Shown here piece after piece: positions 1 to 10,062 of a stretch of DNA of 64,000 nt. The notes below the pieces were generated by a model. It saw only the letters and a program-made list of their open reading frames with translations. It was not told the DNA's origin and did not search any database. Position numbers and translations under genes: made by a program. Source of the stretch: Pseudomonadota bacterium (GTDB taxonomy: Bacteria; Pseudomonadota; Gammaproteobacteria; Burkholderiales; Chitinibacteraceae); the NCBI GenBank assembly GCA_018261735.1, contig JAGTRM010000005.1, positions 62,001 to 126,000 of the forward strand. Direction: 5' to 3'. The number at the start of each line of letters is the position of its first letter. Positions within the stretch are counted from its first letter, which is position 1.

Positions 1-1775
1 GGTATGCCGCGGATGGCGTGGCAGGTGGCGTCATCCTCATCGCCGAGGACATCACCGAACGCAAACGTGCGGAAGAACAGCTGCGCATCGCTGCAGTCGC
101 CTTCCAGTCACGCGACGGCATGCTGGTAACAGATGCGCGCGGCACTATTTTGCAGGTCAACCAGGCCTTTACCCAAGTCACGGGCTACAGTGCCGAAGAA
201 GCCATCGGCAGAACGGCCGCACTCCTGCATTCGGGCCGGCAGGATGTCACCTTTTACCGCACGATGTGGGAAGCCATTACCCGCGAGGGGCACTGGGAAG
301 GCGAAATATGGAACCGGCGCAAGGATGGTGGCATCTATCCGGAGTGGCTGTCGATCTCGGGTATCCGTGATGCCGTCGGCAGGATCACGCATTACTTGGG
401 CACCTTCTCCAGCATCAGCGATCCGAAAGAGGCGGAACGCAAAATCCTTGAACTCGCGTTCTACGATTCCTTGACCAGCCTGCCCAACCGCCACCTGCTG
501 CTTGATCGCCTGCAGCAGGCATTGGCGGCCAGTGCGCGTTCCGGCCAGTTCGGCGCCGTACTGTTGCTCGATCTCGACCACTTCAAAACGGTCAACGACA
601 CGCGTGGCCATGCCGTCGGCGATGAACTGCTCATCGAGGTAGCCTGTCGGTTGAGCGGCACATTGCGGGAAACCGACTCGACAGCACGCCTCGGCGGAGA
701 TGAATTCGTGGTGTTGGTCGAGGGACTTCACACAGAACAGGCGGTAGCAGCAACCATCGCCGAGACCATCGCGGAAAAATTGCGCCTCGCCATCGGCCAA
801 CCGATCCCGCTCCAGGGCGGAGCGCGCCACATTACGCCCAGTATCGGAATCACGCTGTTTCGCGGTCAGGACAAAGGCGCTGACACCCTGCTGAAACAGG
901 CCGATATAGCTCTTTACCAGGCCAAGGATGCCGGACGAAACACCATCCGTTTCTACAATGCAGCGATGCAGGCCGTCGTCGATATGCGGGTTGAGATGGA
1001 AGCCGGGCTGCGCCGGGCGCTGGCCGAAGGAGAGTTGCTTCTTCATTACCAGCCCCAGGTGGATGCCAACGGCGGCATGATCGGCGCTGAAGCCCTGTTG
1101 CGCTGGCAACCGCCAGGACAGGCCATGGTTTCGCCAGCGGTTTTTATTCCCGTGGCCGAAGACAGCGGCCTGATTGTGCCTATCGGCAGCTGGGTGCTGG
1201 ACACGGCCTGTCATCAACTCGCCATCTGGGCAAAGAGTCCCGCCACACGAAATCTCGTGCTGTCTGTCAACATCAGCGCGGGCCAGTTCCGCCAGCCCGA
1301 TTTCATTGACGAGGTGAAATCAGCCCTGCAGCACAGCGGCGCCCATCCTGCCCACCTCAAACTGGAGCTGACTGAAAGCCTGCTACTGGAAGATGTGGAG
1401 AAAGTCATCCGGACCATGATGGCGCTCAGGAATCTGGGCATCGGATTTGCCATCGACGATTTTGGCACCGGTTATTCGTCGCTAGCCTACCTCAAGCGCC
1501 TGCCGCTGGATCAGCTCAAGATCGACCAGAGCTTTGTGCGCGACATTGCCATTGATGCGGATGACCGCGCCATCGTGACAGCCATTATTTCCCTGGCCGG
1601 CAGTTTGGGTCTGGAGGTGATTGCCGAAGGCGTGGAAACGGTGGCACAGCGGGATTTCCTTGCCGCCCATGGCTGTCAGGCCTACCAGGGTTACCTGTAT
1701 GGCAAACCCGGGCCTGCGGATCAGATCGACCAGCAGATCCGTTCCGGTTCAGCCCCGCACGCCTGCTTGTTCTAA
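1..1775 (+). CDS. PAS-GGDEF-EAL cyclic-di-GMP signalling protein (5' end outside window)
   Basis: The reading frame is open from base 3 to the window edge, so the true start lies upstream; a GTG at 18 is only the first in-window start codon. Counting from that GTG, the visible protein begins with the tail of one PAS/PAC unit (DITERKR), then a PAS domain at about residues 20-140, a GGDEF domain whose signature GGDEF is near residue 225, and a C-terminal EAL domain (EALLRW near 357, DDFGTGYSS near 480). The GGDEF domain carries an inhibitory-site motif RETD five residues before GGDEF. The EAL domain keeps its Glu, Asn, Asp-Asp, Lys and EGVET residues. Both synthesis and hydrolysis of c-di-GMP are therefore possible; which one dominates cannot be read from sequence. 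Any sensory or membrane part would lie in the missing N terminus. Confidence 0.93.
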   Translation, partial: YAADGVAGGVILIAEDITERKRAEEQLRIAAVAFQSRDGMLVTDARGTILQVNQAFTQVTGYSAEEAIGRTAALLHSGRQDVTFYRTMWEAITREGHWEGEIWNRRKDGGIYPEWLSISGIRDAVGRITHYLGTFSSISDPKEAERKILELAFYDSLTSLPNRHLLLDRLQQALAASARSGQFGAVLLLDLDHFKTVNDTRGHAVGDELLIEVACRLSGTLRETDSTARLGGDEFVVLVEGLHTEQAVAATIAETIAEKLRLAIGQPIPLQGGARHITPSIGITLFRGQDKGADTLLKQADIALYQAKDAGRNTIRFYNAAMQAVVDMRVEMEAGLRRALAEGELLLHYQPQVDANGGMIGAEALLRWQPPGQAMVSPAVFIPVAEDSGLIVPIGSWVLDTACHQLAIWAKSPATRNLVLSVNISAGQFRQPDFIDEVKSALQHSGAHPAHLKLELTESLLLEDVEKVIRTMMALRNLGIGFAIDDFGTGYSSLAYLKRLPLDQLKIDQSFVRDIAIDADDRAIVTAIISLAGSLGLEVIAEGVETVAQRDFLAAHGCQAYQGYLYGKPGPADQIDQQIRSGSAPHACLF

Positions 1776-1821
1776 ACAACCATTACCGGAACGCTACCGG
1801 CAGACAAGAAGCCGTGCGCGG

Positions 1822-2694
1822 TTACACACTCAACTTCACCGGCAAGCCCAAGGCTTCGATCTGCGCTTTCAACCCTTCCATCCATTCGGCCGGCGCAGCA
1901 CTCAGGTGCTCGCTGGCACCGGGCAGCATCGGCTGGCGGGCCAGCCCGTACAACAGCACGCCCTGCAAAGGCACCCCTTCGTTCAGGCGCAATTTGACGA
2001 AATCCAGCCATGCCGCGATCGCCACGGCATCCGGCAATTGGCCATCTTGCGCAAACATGCAGGTTTGCAACCAGGTCGGGCAAAGTCCGGCAGCAGCCTT
2101 GAGGCGACGCGCCACCTGTACCGGCGACAGCACCACCTGATTCACCGCATTGAAATGGCCATCCGGGGCGCGGTCGAACTTGAACCAGACTTCGCCATTG
2201 AGGTTTTTCATCTGCGCGAGCGCAGATTGCACGTCAGGACGGTCCAGCTGGCTGCCGTTGGTGATCAGCACCAACTTGATCTTGCCGGCAAGCGCGAAAT
2301 CGCTCAGCACCCGTCCAACCAGCGCCACGCACTCGGCAAATTGCTTGCTGGTGGTCGGCTCGCCGTTACCGGAAAAGGCCACATCGTTGAGTCTGCGCGC
2401 ATCTTCCGGCACGCGTGTCTGCATGAAATCACCGTGCACGATCTGGCCCAGCATCCAGCGCAACTCGTCTTCAAGTTGTGCCAGATCGATCTGCGGGGCC
2501 GGGCCGCGCTTGAGGTCAGGAACCTGGCAATAGAGGCATTGCCAGTTGCAGGCATTGTTGGGATTGAGATTGATACCCACGGAAACACCGCCTGCCCGTC
2601 GGGAAACCACCGGATAGACATAGGTCAACCCGGCACTGTCCCGGTCGTGATCCTCAACGCGCAGACGGTGATGTAAAGGCTTTGTTGCAGTCAA
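1822..2694 (-). CDS. Radical SAM protein of unknown substrate
   Basis: This 290-residue protein has the radical SAM cluster motif C49-x3-C53-x2-C56 in NACNWQCLYCQ, which binds the [4Fe-4S] cluster that cleaves S-adenosylmethionine. The rest fits a partial TIM barrel. No second cysteine cluster or auxiliary domain is obvious, so the reaction cannot be named. The only usable start is a TTG at 2694: an in-frame stop lies five codons upstream and no internal ATG comes before the cluster motif. A GGGG stretch sits just before the TTG. The gene begins 15 bases after the stop of the upstream universal stress gene on the same strand and is probably cotranscribed with it. Confidence 0.85.
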   Translation of the reverse strand: MTATKPLHHRLRVEDHDRDSAGLTYVYPVVSRRAGGVSVGINLNPNNACNWQCLYCQVPDLKRGPAPQIDLAQLEDELRWMLGQIVHGDFMQTRVPEDARRLNDVAFSGNGEPTTSKQFAECVALVGRVLSDFALAGKIKLVLITNGSQLDRPDVQSALAQMKNLNGEVWFKFDRAPDGHFNAVNQVVLSPVQVARRLKAAAGLCPTWLQTCMFAQDGQLPDAVAIAAWLDFVKLRLNEGVPLQGVLLYGLARQPMLPGASEHLSAAPAEWMEGLKAQIEALGLPVKLSV

Positions 2695-2709
2695 TTGACC
2701 CCGTATTCC

Positions 2710-3165
2710 TTATTCGTTTTTCTCTTTATTGCGCACCAGCAGAACAGGCACCGGCGTATAACGCATCACGCCTTCGGCCACGCTGCCCAGCAACATGTGG
2801 GTCAACCCGCCATAACCGTGAGTGCCCATCACGATCAGCTCGGCATTCCAAGCCTTGGCATCTTCGACTATGGCCTTGGCAAGGATGCCGCCCCAAGTCT
2901 CCAGCAATGCCGTTTCTGCCTCAACCCCGGAGTCTTTAACCAGCAGCGCGCTTTCACTCAATATCTTTTGCCCGCCTTCTTTCAGGGCGGACTGCAATTG
3001 TGGCACATCCAGAAACTCGTTCGCGCTCCAGGCAAACTGGGCCAGATCAATCACATGGACCAAGCGCAACTGGGCTTTTTCGTTTTTGGCAAAACGCAAA
3101 GCCTCTTCCAAAGCGGTGCGACTGGTAACGCTGTTGTCTACCGGAACCAGTATACGTTGGTACAT
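2710..3165 (-). CDS. Universal stress protein, UspA family (copy 1)
   Basis: A 151-residue single-domain Usp protein. It starts with the typical strand MYQRILVPVDNS and ends with the nucleotide-binding signature G-x2-G-x9-GS (GTHGYGG...LLGS), so it is probably an ATP-binding cytoplasmic Usp. It is close to the next gene at 3345-3806: both start MYQ-ILVPVD and share the C-terminal motif, so the two look like a tandem duplication. The ATG has a good ribosome binding site (GGGAGGA). The leader contains an extended -10 element shared with copy 2. The radical SAM gene follows directly. Confidence 0.93.
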   Translation of the reverse strand: MYQRILVPVDNSVTSRTALEEALRFAKNEKAQLRLVHVIDLAQFAWSANEFLDVPQLQSALKEGGQKILSESALLVKDSGVEAETALLETWGGILAKAIVEDAKAWNAELIVMGTHGYGGLTHMLLGSVAEGVMRYTPVPVLLVRNKEKNE

Positions 3166-3196
3166 GATGGATTCCTCCCATAAGGTTGGTGCTTCA

Positions 3197-3205
3197 AGTC
3201 TAGCA
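3197..3205 (-). promoter_or_regulatory. Extended -10 promoter element of usp copy 1
   Basis: Read on the minus strand the sequence is TGCTAGACT, a TGn plus TAGACT extended -10, about 32 bases before the usp ATG. The second usp gene has TGCTAGATT at nearly the same distance, and the conserved stretch extends a few bases to each side. Conservation between the two copies is the main support; no good -35 is visible in either. Confidence 0.5.
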
Positions 3206-3344
3206 AAAAGGCGGCCGGGCTGCCCGATTACGCCCCCGGAGCCATCTGTGATGCCGTTTTACCAGCCCACCGGGGAAACTTCATCATCAACACTACGGAC
3301 AGCATGCGCGATCCGGATAAAAACGCCCCCCTTCACGCCCAGTA

Positions 3345-3806
3345 CTATCCTTTGCCTCGCACCAGCAATACAGGCACCGTTGAGTGGCGGATTACGCCGT
3401 CAGTCACACTCCCCAGCAACAGATGTGTCAACCCGCTGTAGCCATGCGTGCCCATGATGATGATGTCTGCGCTCCAGGTATCTGCCGCTTCCAGAAGCAT
3501 TTCAGGAGTGGGTTTGCCATAACTCTCAAGCAAAGCAGTTTCCGGAGTAAAACCGGCTTCTTTGGCTGTGGCTAACGCACGATCAAGAATTTCTTGTCCT
3601 TCCTTCTTGATGTCATCTTCCAGTTTCGTCAGTGGGATAGCGTTGCTGGCAAATTCGCTCATGCTTGAAGTTGCTTGCATCATATCGACTACATGGACAA
3701 GACGAATTACCGCACTCGGGCACACTCGAGCAAAGTTCGCCACTTCCAGCAGCGAGGCCTGACTCGTATTGCTGCCATCGACAGGGACCAGGATATGTTG
3801 GTACAT
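3345..3806 (-). CDS. Universal stress protein, UspA family (copy 2)
   Basis: A 153-residue Usp protein with N-terminal MYQHILVPVDGS and the ATP-binding signature GTHGYSG...LLLGS followed by VPVLLV. It resembles its downstream neighbour over the whole length, supporting tandem duplication. The ATG at 3806 is preceded by a purine-rich AAAGGA site. It has its own promoter-like extended -10 (TGCTAGATT), so the two copies may be expressed separately although they lie in the same direction with about 180 bases between them. Its molecular role beyond general stress survival is not predictable. Confidence 0.93.
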   Translation of the reverse strand: MYQHILVPVDGSNTSQASLLEVANFARVCPSAVIRLVHVVDMMQATSSMSEFASNAIPLTKLEDDIKKEGQEILDRALATAKEAGFTPETALLESYGKPTPEMLLEAADTWSADIIIMGTHGYSGLTHLLLGSVTDGVIRHSTVPVLLVRGKG

Positions 3807-3838
3807 GATGGAATCCTTTCTAGCTAGTAGGGAATTTC

Positions 3839-3847
3839 AATCTAGCA
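3839..3847 (-). promoter_or_regulatory. Extended -10 promoter element of usp copy 2
   Basis: On the minus strand this reads TGCTAGATT, matching the TGCTAGACT before usp copy 1. It lies about 33 bases upstream of the ATG at 3806. No clear -35 is visible, which is acceptable for an extended -10 promoter. Confidence 0.5.
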
Positions 3848-3912
3848 AATCGAACCCCGCGTTGCCCACATTACAACTAGCAGATACACTCGAGCGGTAT
3901 TCCTGCTAACCA

Positions 3913-4368
3913 ATGAAGCCGAAAATGCCGCGACTGCGCCTTGAACTGCCTGAAACAACCGTATTTTCAGCAGAGCTCGCCGTCAGGGTCACCGACCTGA
4001 ACTATGGCAACCATCTTGGCAATGATGCGCTTCTCGGTCTGTTGCATGAGGCCCGTCTGGCATGGTTTTGCGCACAGGGCTACCAGGATGAACGTGACTT
4101 GGGTGGTGCCGGCGTTATACTCGCCGATGCCGCAATCGTGTTCCAGAGCGAAGCTTTCCTTGGCGAGACGCTGCGCATTGAATTACGGGTGGGCGAGATC
4201 AGCCGCGCATCCTTCGATCTTTACTATGCAGTGATAGCGAAAGAGGATGGCCGGCCCGTTGCCGCCGCCAAGACCGCTATCGTGTTTTTTGACTATGACA
4301 AGCGCCGCAGCGTTGCCATGCCGACCGCCTTCCGCGAGCTGCTTGCAATTGCAGGACAAACAAAATGA
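3913..4368 (+). CDS. Hotdog-fold acyl-CoA thioesterase (4HBT/YbgC-like)
   Basis: This 151-residue protein matches the 4-hydroxybenzoyl-CoA thioesterase family. It has the active-site segment TDLNYGNHLGND with Asp28, Asn33 and His34, followed by the long helix HEARLAWF. Such enzymes hydrolyse acyl-CoA thioesters in the cytoplasm; the chain length is not predictable. The start at 3913 lacks a convincing ribosome binding site, and ATG 3925 is an alternative. The stop codon overlaps the start of the next gene by four bases (ATGA), so the two are translationally coupled. Confidence 0.85.
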   Translation: MKPKMPRLRLELPETTVFSAELAVRVTDLNYGNHLGNDALLGLLHEARLAWFCAQGYQDERDLGGAGVILADAAIVFQSEAFLGETLRIELRVGEISRASFDLYYAVIAKEDGRPVAAAKTAIVFFDYDKRRSVAMPTAFRELLAIAGQTK

Positions 4369-4778
4369 AAAAATACCCGTACAACAGCCCGCAGGCGATG
4401 GCCCGCATCCTGATCATGCAGTTGATCGGCGATGGCAACTTCGATCCGTCGGAAATCGATGAACTGGACCACCTCAATGTCTACGAGGTGCTCGGTATCA
4501 CCCGCAAGGATTTCATTCAGGTTCTGCAAGCCTACTGCAATGACCTTTCCGACGAGGCAGATGAAGAAGGCAACATTCACCTGGTGGACAAACAGCGCAT
4601 CGACGATCTGCTGGAAACCGTGGAAGACCCGAAAAAACGTGTCCTGGTTGCCGCGCTTGCCCTGGATATCGCCAAATCCGACCACGATTTCAGCGAAGTG
4701 GAGATGGCCATTTTCGCCCACATCCTGCAGCGCTGGCATCTGACCCTGGATGATTTGCAAGCGGCATTTTCCGAATAA
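4365..4778 (+). CDS. TerB-like acidic helical protein
   Basis: A 137-residue acidic, all-helical protein with a repeated pattern of acidic clusters (IGDGNFDPSEIDEL near the start and AKSDHDFSEVEMAIF near the end). That is the usual look of TerB/DjlA-type tellurite-resistance-related domains, which bind divalent metal. The assignment rests on this pattern and size and is moderate. It overlaps the thioesterase gene by four bases, so they form a two-gene operon that ends at the palindromic terminator beginning at 4800. Confidence 0.6.
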   Translation: MKKYPYNSPQAMARILIMQLIGDGNFDPSEIDELDHLNVYEVLGITRKDFIQVLQAYCNDLSDEADEEGNIHLVDKQRIDDLLETVEDPKKRVLVAALALDIAKSDHDFSEVEMAIFAHILQRWHLTLDDLQAAFSE

Positions 4779-4799
4779 GCCAGAATACGCCCCAAAATC

Positions 4800-4830
4800 A
4801 AAACGCCAGCCGGATCCGGCTGGCGTTTTT

Positions 4831-4831
<1 letters not shown>
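4800..4831. terminator. Bidirectional intrinsic terminator
   Basis: A perfect 30-base palindrome (4800-4829) centred on GGATCC has A and T tracts on its two sides. It lies between the convergent TerB-like gene and yejF, overlapping the yejF stop by one base, and can end transcription in both directions. Confidence 0.9.
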
Positions 4832-6408
<1,577 letters not shown>

Positions 6409-6517
6409 CGCGTTTTACCAATCCGACAATCGGTTCCTGTTGTTCCCTATTTTGCAGCACAGCAAGAAACAGGGGATGTCTATGATGAGACTGGACTTTG
6501 CTGCGGAGAAGCTTGCC

Positions 6518-7315
6518 ATGACTTCCATTCGCCCTGCCGCTGTTGCCGGCTACTTCTATCCGTCCGACCCCGCCGAGCTGGCCGGCCAAATCAAGCATCT
6601 GCTGGCGCAAGCCCATACCAAACCTTCGAATCATGCGCCCAAAGTCCTGATTGTTCCGCATGCGGGATACATCTACTCCGGCCCGGTCGCCGCCACAGCT
6701 TATCACGCCCTGCTACCCTGGGCCGACAGCATAGAGCGCGTGATCCTGCTCGGCCCTTCGCACCGCGTCGCCGTGCGCGGACTGGCCTTGCCCGACGCAG
6801 AGGCCTTTGCCACGCCGCTAGGCAGCGTGCCGCTGGATCTGGAATTTTGCAACCGGCTCGCTCGCCTGCCGCAAATACACACGCTGGCCGCCTGCCACGC
6901 CGCCGAGCACTCGTTGGAAGTGCAACTGCCTTTTCTGCAGAGCGTGCTGCACGACTTCAAGCTCGTCCCCCTGATCGTCGGCTTGGCCAGTGCGCAGGAT
7001 GTTGCCGATGTTCTGGAGTTCGCCTGGGGCGGGCCGGAAACCTTGATCGTGGTGAGCTCGGACCTGTCGCATTACCTGCCCTACGATCAGGCCCAGGCAC
7101 GGGATGCCGACACCTTGCAACGCATTGTCAGCACCAACAACCATATTGGCGACCAGGATGCCTGCGGCTGCGCGCCGATTCGCGGCTTGCTCTTGCTCGC
7201 GCACGAACTAGGCTTGAAAGGTGAACTGCTGGATTATCGCAATTCCGGAGATACGGCAGGCGATAAAAGCCGGGTCGTAGGTTATGCAGCCGTCACCTTT
7301 TCGGAGGATGCATGA
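6518..7315 (+). CDS. amrB: AmmeMemoRadiSam system protein B (MEMO1 family)
   Basis: A 265-residue MEMO-family protein related to extradiol dioxygenases. The conserved putative metal-binding residues are visible: His in VPHAGYIYSG, His in GPSHR, the AEHSLEVQLPF segment, SSDLSHY, and the Cys of CGCAPI. I chose ATG 6518 because GGAG lies 9 bases upstream; in-frame ATGs at 6476, 6482 and 6485 have poorer sites and would add non-family sequence. The gene overlaps the AMMECR1 gene by four bases. The chemistry of bacterial MEMO proteins is not established. Confidence 0.92.
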   Translation: MTSIRPAAVAGYFYPSDPAELAGQIKHLLAQAHTKPSNHAPKVLIVPHAGYIYSGPVAATAYHALLPWADSIERVILLGPSHRVAVRGLALPDAEAFATPLGSVPLDLEFCNRLARLPQIHTLAACHAAEHSLEVQLPFLQSVLHDFKLVPLIVGLASAQDVADVLEFAWGGPETLIVVSSDLSHYLPYDQAQARDADTLQRIVSTNNHIGDQDACGCAPIRGLLLLAHELGLKGELLDYRNSGDTAGDKSRVVGYAAVTFSEDA

Positions 7316-7863
7316 ATCAAGATGCCTTGGGCCAGGAACTGTTGCATCAGGCTCGCGCGGCGATCGAGGAAGCCTTGGGCGGCGCACCCTGCCCGCCCCC
7401 TGCGGACTTGTCCCCGCTCAAGGAGCCTGGCGCCACCTTCGTCACGCTGTTGAAAGAGGGACAGTTGCGCGGCTGCATCGGCTCGCTGCAAGCGTATCGT
7501 CCGCTCATTGCCGATATACGCTCCAATGCGGTTGCAGCCGCCCTGCACGACCCGCGTTTTTATGCGGTGGAACTTAACGAGCTCAATAAAATCAAAGTAG
7601 AGGTTTCGCTGGTTTCGCCGCCCGAAGCGCTTCCTTTCAGCGACGAGAAGGATCTGCAGCAGAAACTTGAACCTGGCGTGGATGGCGTAATCATCAGAGC
7701 AGGATCGCGGCAAGCCACGTTCTTGCCCCAGGTTTGGGAACAACTTCCAGCGCCCGCGCAGTTTCTGGCCCATCTAAAACTGAAGGCCGGCCTGCCGAGC
7801 GATACGCCCATGGAAAGTTTCAGCGTACAACGCTACCGGGTGCGAAAATGGAAAGAAATCTGA
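7312..7863 (+). CDS. amrA: AmmeMemoRadiSam system protein A (AMMECR1 domain)
   Basis: A 183-residue AMMECR1-domain protein, recognised by the invariant LRGCIGSL motif followed by PLIADIRSNAVAAALHDPRF. The fold is known from crystal structures, but no activity is agreed. It is translationally coupled on both sides: its ATG overlaps the amrB stop (ATGA), and its 3' end overlaps the start of the radical SAM gene by 16 bases. This tight packing supports one functional unit of three proteins. Confidence 0.94.
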   Translation: MNQDALGQELLHQARAAIEEALGGAPCPPPADLSPLKEPGATFVTLLKEGQLRGCIGSLQAYRPLIADIRSNAVAAALHDPRFYAVELNELNKIKVEVSLVSPPEALPFSDEKDLQQKLEPGVDGVIIRAGSRQATFLPQVWEQLPAPAQFLAHLKLKAGLPSDTPMESFSVQRYRVRKWKEI

Positions 7864-8924
7864 CCCCGCGCTGGCAGCATCACTTGCCAGACGGGCGCAT
7901 ACAATGCGATCTGTGTCCGCGCGATTGCCGGCTGCATGATGGCCAGCGCGGCGCATGCTTCGTGCGGATGCGCCAGGGTGACGCCGTTGTACTCACGGCC
8001 TACGGCCGCTCTTCCGGCTTTTGCATCGATCCGATCGAAAAGAAACCGCTCAACCACTTCTACCCTGGCTCCAGCGTGTTCTCCTTCGGCACCGCCGGCT
8101 GCAATCTTGCCTGCAAGTTCTGCCAGAACTGGGATATTTCGAAATCGCGCGAGATGGAAACGCTGGCCGACCAAGCCAGTCCCGATGCCATTGTCAATGC
8201 CTGCAAAACCTACGGCGCGGAAAGTGTCGCGTTTACCTACAACGACCCGGTGGTCTTTGCCGAATACGCGATGGATACCGCCGACGCCTGCCACGAGCTG
8301 GGCATCCATACCGTTGCGGTCACCGCCGGCTACATCGGCACCGAAGCAAGACGAGATTTCTTTGCCAAGATGGATGCGGCCAATGTCGATCTGAAAGCGT
8401 TCAATGATGAATTCTACGTGCGCATCTGCGGTGCCGCCCACCTTCAACCCGTGCTCGATACCTTGGTTTACCTGAAGCACGAAACCCAGGTCTGGCTGGA
8501 AATCACCACGCTGCTGATACCGGGCGAAAACGACGATCCGAAAGAACTCGAAGCCATGAGCCAGTGGATCATGCGCGAACTCGGGCCGGACGTGCCGCTG
8601 CATTTCACGGCGTTCCACCCGGACTGGAAAATGCTCGACCACCCGCCCACTCCGGCCCATACCCTGATCGCCGCGCGCGAGATCGCTTTACAGGCCGGTT
8701 TGCATCACGTGTACCTGGGCAACATCTACAACTTCGAAGGCGGCATTACCCACTGTGCCTCCTGTCATGCTGTCCTGATCCGGCGCGCCGGCTACAACAT
8801 CACCGAATACCGCCTCACCGAGACCGGCACCTGCCCCGACTGCGGCGCAGCGCTGGTGGGACGATTCGGCCAGCACCAGGGAACCTTCGGATCAAGGCGG
8901 ATACCGGTCAGGATGGCGGCCTGA
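7848..8924 (+). CDS. amrS: AmmeMemoRadiSam system radical SAM enzyme
   Basis: A 358-residue radical SAM protein related to pyruvate formate-lyase activating enzymes. It has an N-terminal cysteine cluster (CDLCPRDCRL), the SAM cluster motif C-x3-C-x2-C in GCNLACKFCQNW, and a C-terminal zinc-ribbon-like pair (CASC and CPDC). The start ATG 7848 inside the end of amrA gives the family N terminus MERNLTPRW; a longer upstream frame merely shadows amrA. By comparison with activating enzymes it could install a glycyl radical or modify another target, but no target is known. Confidence 0.94.
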   Translation: MERNLTPRWQHHLPDGRIQCDLCPRDCRLHDGQRGACFVRMRQGDAVVLTAYGRSSGFCIDPIEKKPLNHFYPGSSVFSFGTAGCNLACKFCQNWDISKSREMETLADQASPDAIVNACKTYGAESVAFTYNDPVVFAEYAMDTADACHELGIHTVAVTAGYIGTEARRDFFAKMDAANVDLKAFNDEFYVRICGAAHLQPVLDTLVYLKHETQVWLEITTLLIPGENDDPKELEAMSQWIMRELGPDVPLHFTAFHPDWKMLDHPPTPAHTLIAAREIALQAGLHHVYLGNIYNFEGGITHCASCHAVLIRRAGYNITEYRLTETGTCPDCGAALVGRFGQHQGTFGSRRIPVRMAA

Positions 8925-8956
8925 ATCCGCCGTCATCAAACCCCATCGGCCAACCT

Positions 8957-9982
8957 TCAGCCGTCGACCGGCACACCCGCAACCCGTGAGCGGGACTGTG
9001 CAGCCATAAAACCTTCGCGCAAGGACTCGGCCGGCAACTGGCGGCCGATCAGGACGATCCGGCTGACCGGCGTTTCGTCCATGCCCCACTCGCGGCCGTA
9101 ATCGTAGCCGGCAATGCGGTGCACGCCCTGGAAAATCAGCTTCCGCGATTCATCGGCGATCGCCAGAATGCCTTTGTAGCGCAACAGATCAAGGTGATGC
9201 GTTTCAATCAGATTGTCGACAAAAACCGAAATGGCGGCGAGATCCAGCGGCACATCGCTTTCCAGTACCAGGGACGAAATCGCGTCATCCCACGAACGGC
9301 GCAGGGGATTGAAAAGGCTGGCCTTACTCTGGCTGACGGGGCGAATTTGCAGCCCACGCTCGTCGAGCGAAAATCCGCCGATAGCAAACAGATCGCGCCA
9401 GTCTTCCGCGGCGCTGCCGGCCACGATCACCGGCGCACGGGCATTGATCTTGCCCAGGTTGCGGGTCAACGCTTCGATTTCTTCGGCATCGACCAGATCG
9501 GCGCGCGTAATCAGCAGGCGATCGGCAAAGCCCACTTGCGAGGCGGCCACCCGCTCGCGCTCGAACTGTTCATCAAAGTGGCAGGCATCCACCAAGGTAA
9601 TCACGCCATCGAGCACAAAACGCTCGCGCAGCGCATCTTCCCAGAAAAAGGTTTGCACCACCGGCGCCGGATCAGCCAGACCCGTGGTTTCAATAATCAG
9701 GCGATCAAATGCCAACTCGCCGGCATCGTGCCGGGCCAGCAATTCAACCAGTGCTGTAGACAGTTCGCCGCGCACGCTGCAGCAGATGCAGCCGTTGGCC
9801 AGCTCGATCACCGTCGTCGCACTGGGCGCGATCAGGTCGCTATCAATGCCAACGGCCCCGAATTCGTTTTCCACCACGGCAATGCGTTCGCCATGCGGCG
9901 CGGCCAGCAGGCGGTTGAGCAGGGTGGTTTTGCCTGCGCCCAGGAAGCCGGAGAGCACGGTGACAGGAATGGGTAGAGACAT
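8957..9982 (-). CDS. yjiA: COG0523 G3E GTPase (YjiA/CobW-like)
   Basis: A 341-residue P-loop GTPase with Walker A GFLGAGKTT (residues 12-20), the metal-binding CxCC motif in GCICCSVRGEL, the ETTGLADP segment, and a C-terminal CobW domain. Such proteins act as metallochaperones or zinc-dependent GTPases. Its place after cstA and yjiX matches the enterobacterial yjiY-yjiX-yjiA order, so I assign it as YjiA-like. An intrinsic terminator at 10017-10052 separates it from yjiX, so its expression may be reduced relative to, or independent of, the transporter. Confidence 0.9.
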   Translation of the reverse strand: MSLPIPVTVLSGFLGAGKTTLLNRLLAAPHGERIAVVENEFGAVGIDSDLIAPSATTVIELANGCICCSVRGELSTALVELLARHDAGELAFDRLIIETTGLADPAPVVQTFFWEDALRERFVLDGVITLVDACHFDEQFERERVAASQVGFADRLLITRADLVDAEEIEALTRNLGKINARAPVIVAGSAAEDWRDLFAIGGFSLDERGLQIRPVSQSKASLFNPLRRSWDDAISSLVLESDVPLDLAAISVFVDNLIETHHLDLLRYKGILAIADESRKLIFQGVHRIAGYDYGREWGMDETPVSRIVLIGRQLPAESLREGFMAAQSRSRVAGVPVDG

Positions 9983-10016
9983 GATGACGTCCTGTATTCA
10001 ATTTCAAGAACCAGAA

Positions 10017-10052
10017 ACAAAAACCCGGAATCCGTTTGAGCCAGATTCCGGG
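10017..10052 (-). terminator. Intrinsic terminator between yjiX and yjiA
   Basis: On the minus strand a perfect 9-bp stem (CCCGGAATC / GATTCCGGG, arms 10044-10052 and 10024-10032) with an 11-base loop is followed by TTTTTGTTT. It lies 10 bases after the yjiX stop and would end or attenuate the cstA-yjiX transcript before yjiA. Confidence 0.85.
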
Positions 10053-10062
10053 CGACGTTCGC

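Noticed and set aside
108..1217. 369-codon open frame on the minus strand
   Set aside because: It is antisense to the GGDEF-EAL gene, whose catalytic motifs are intact.
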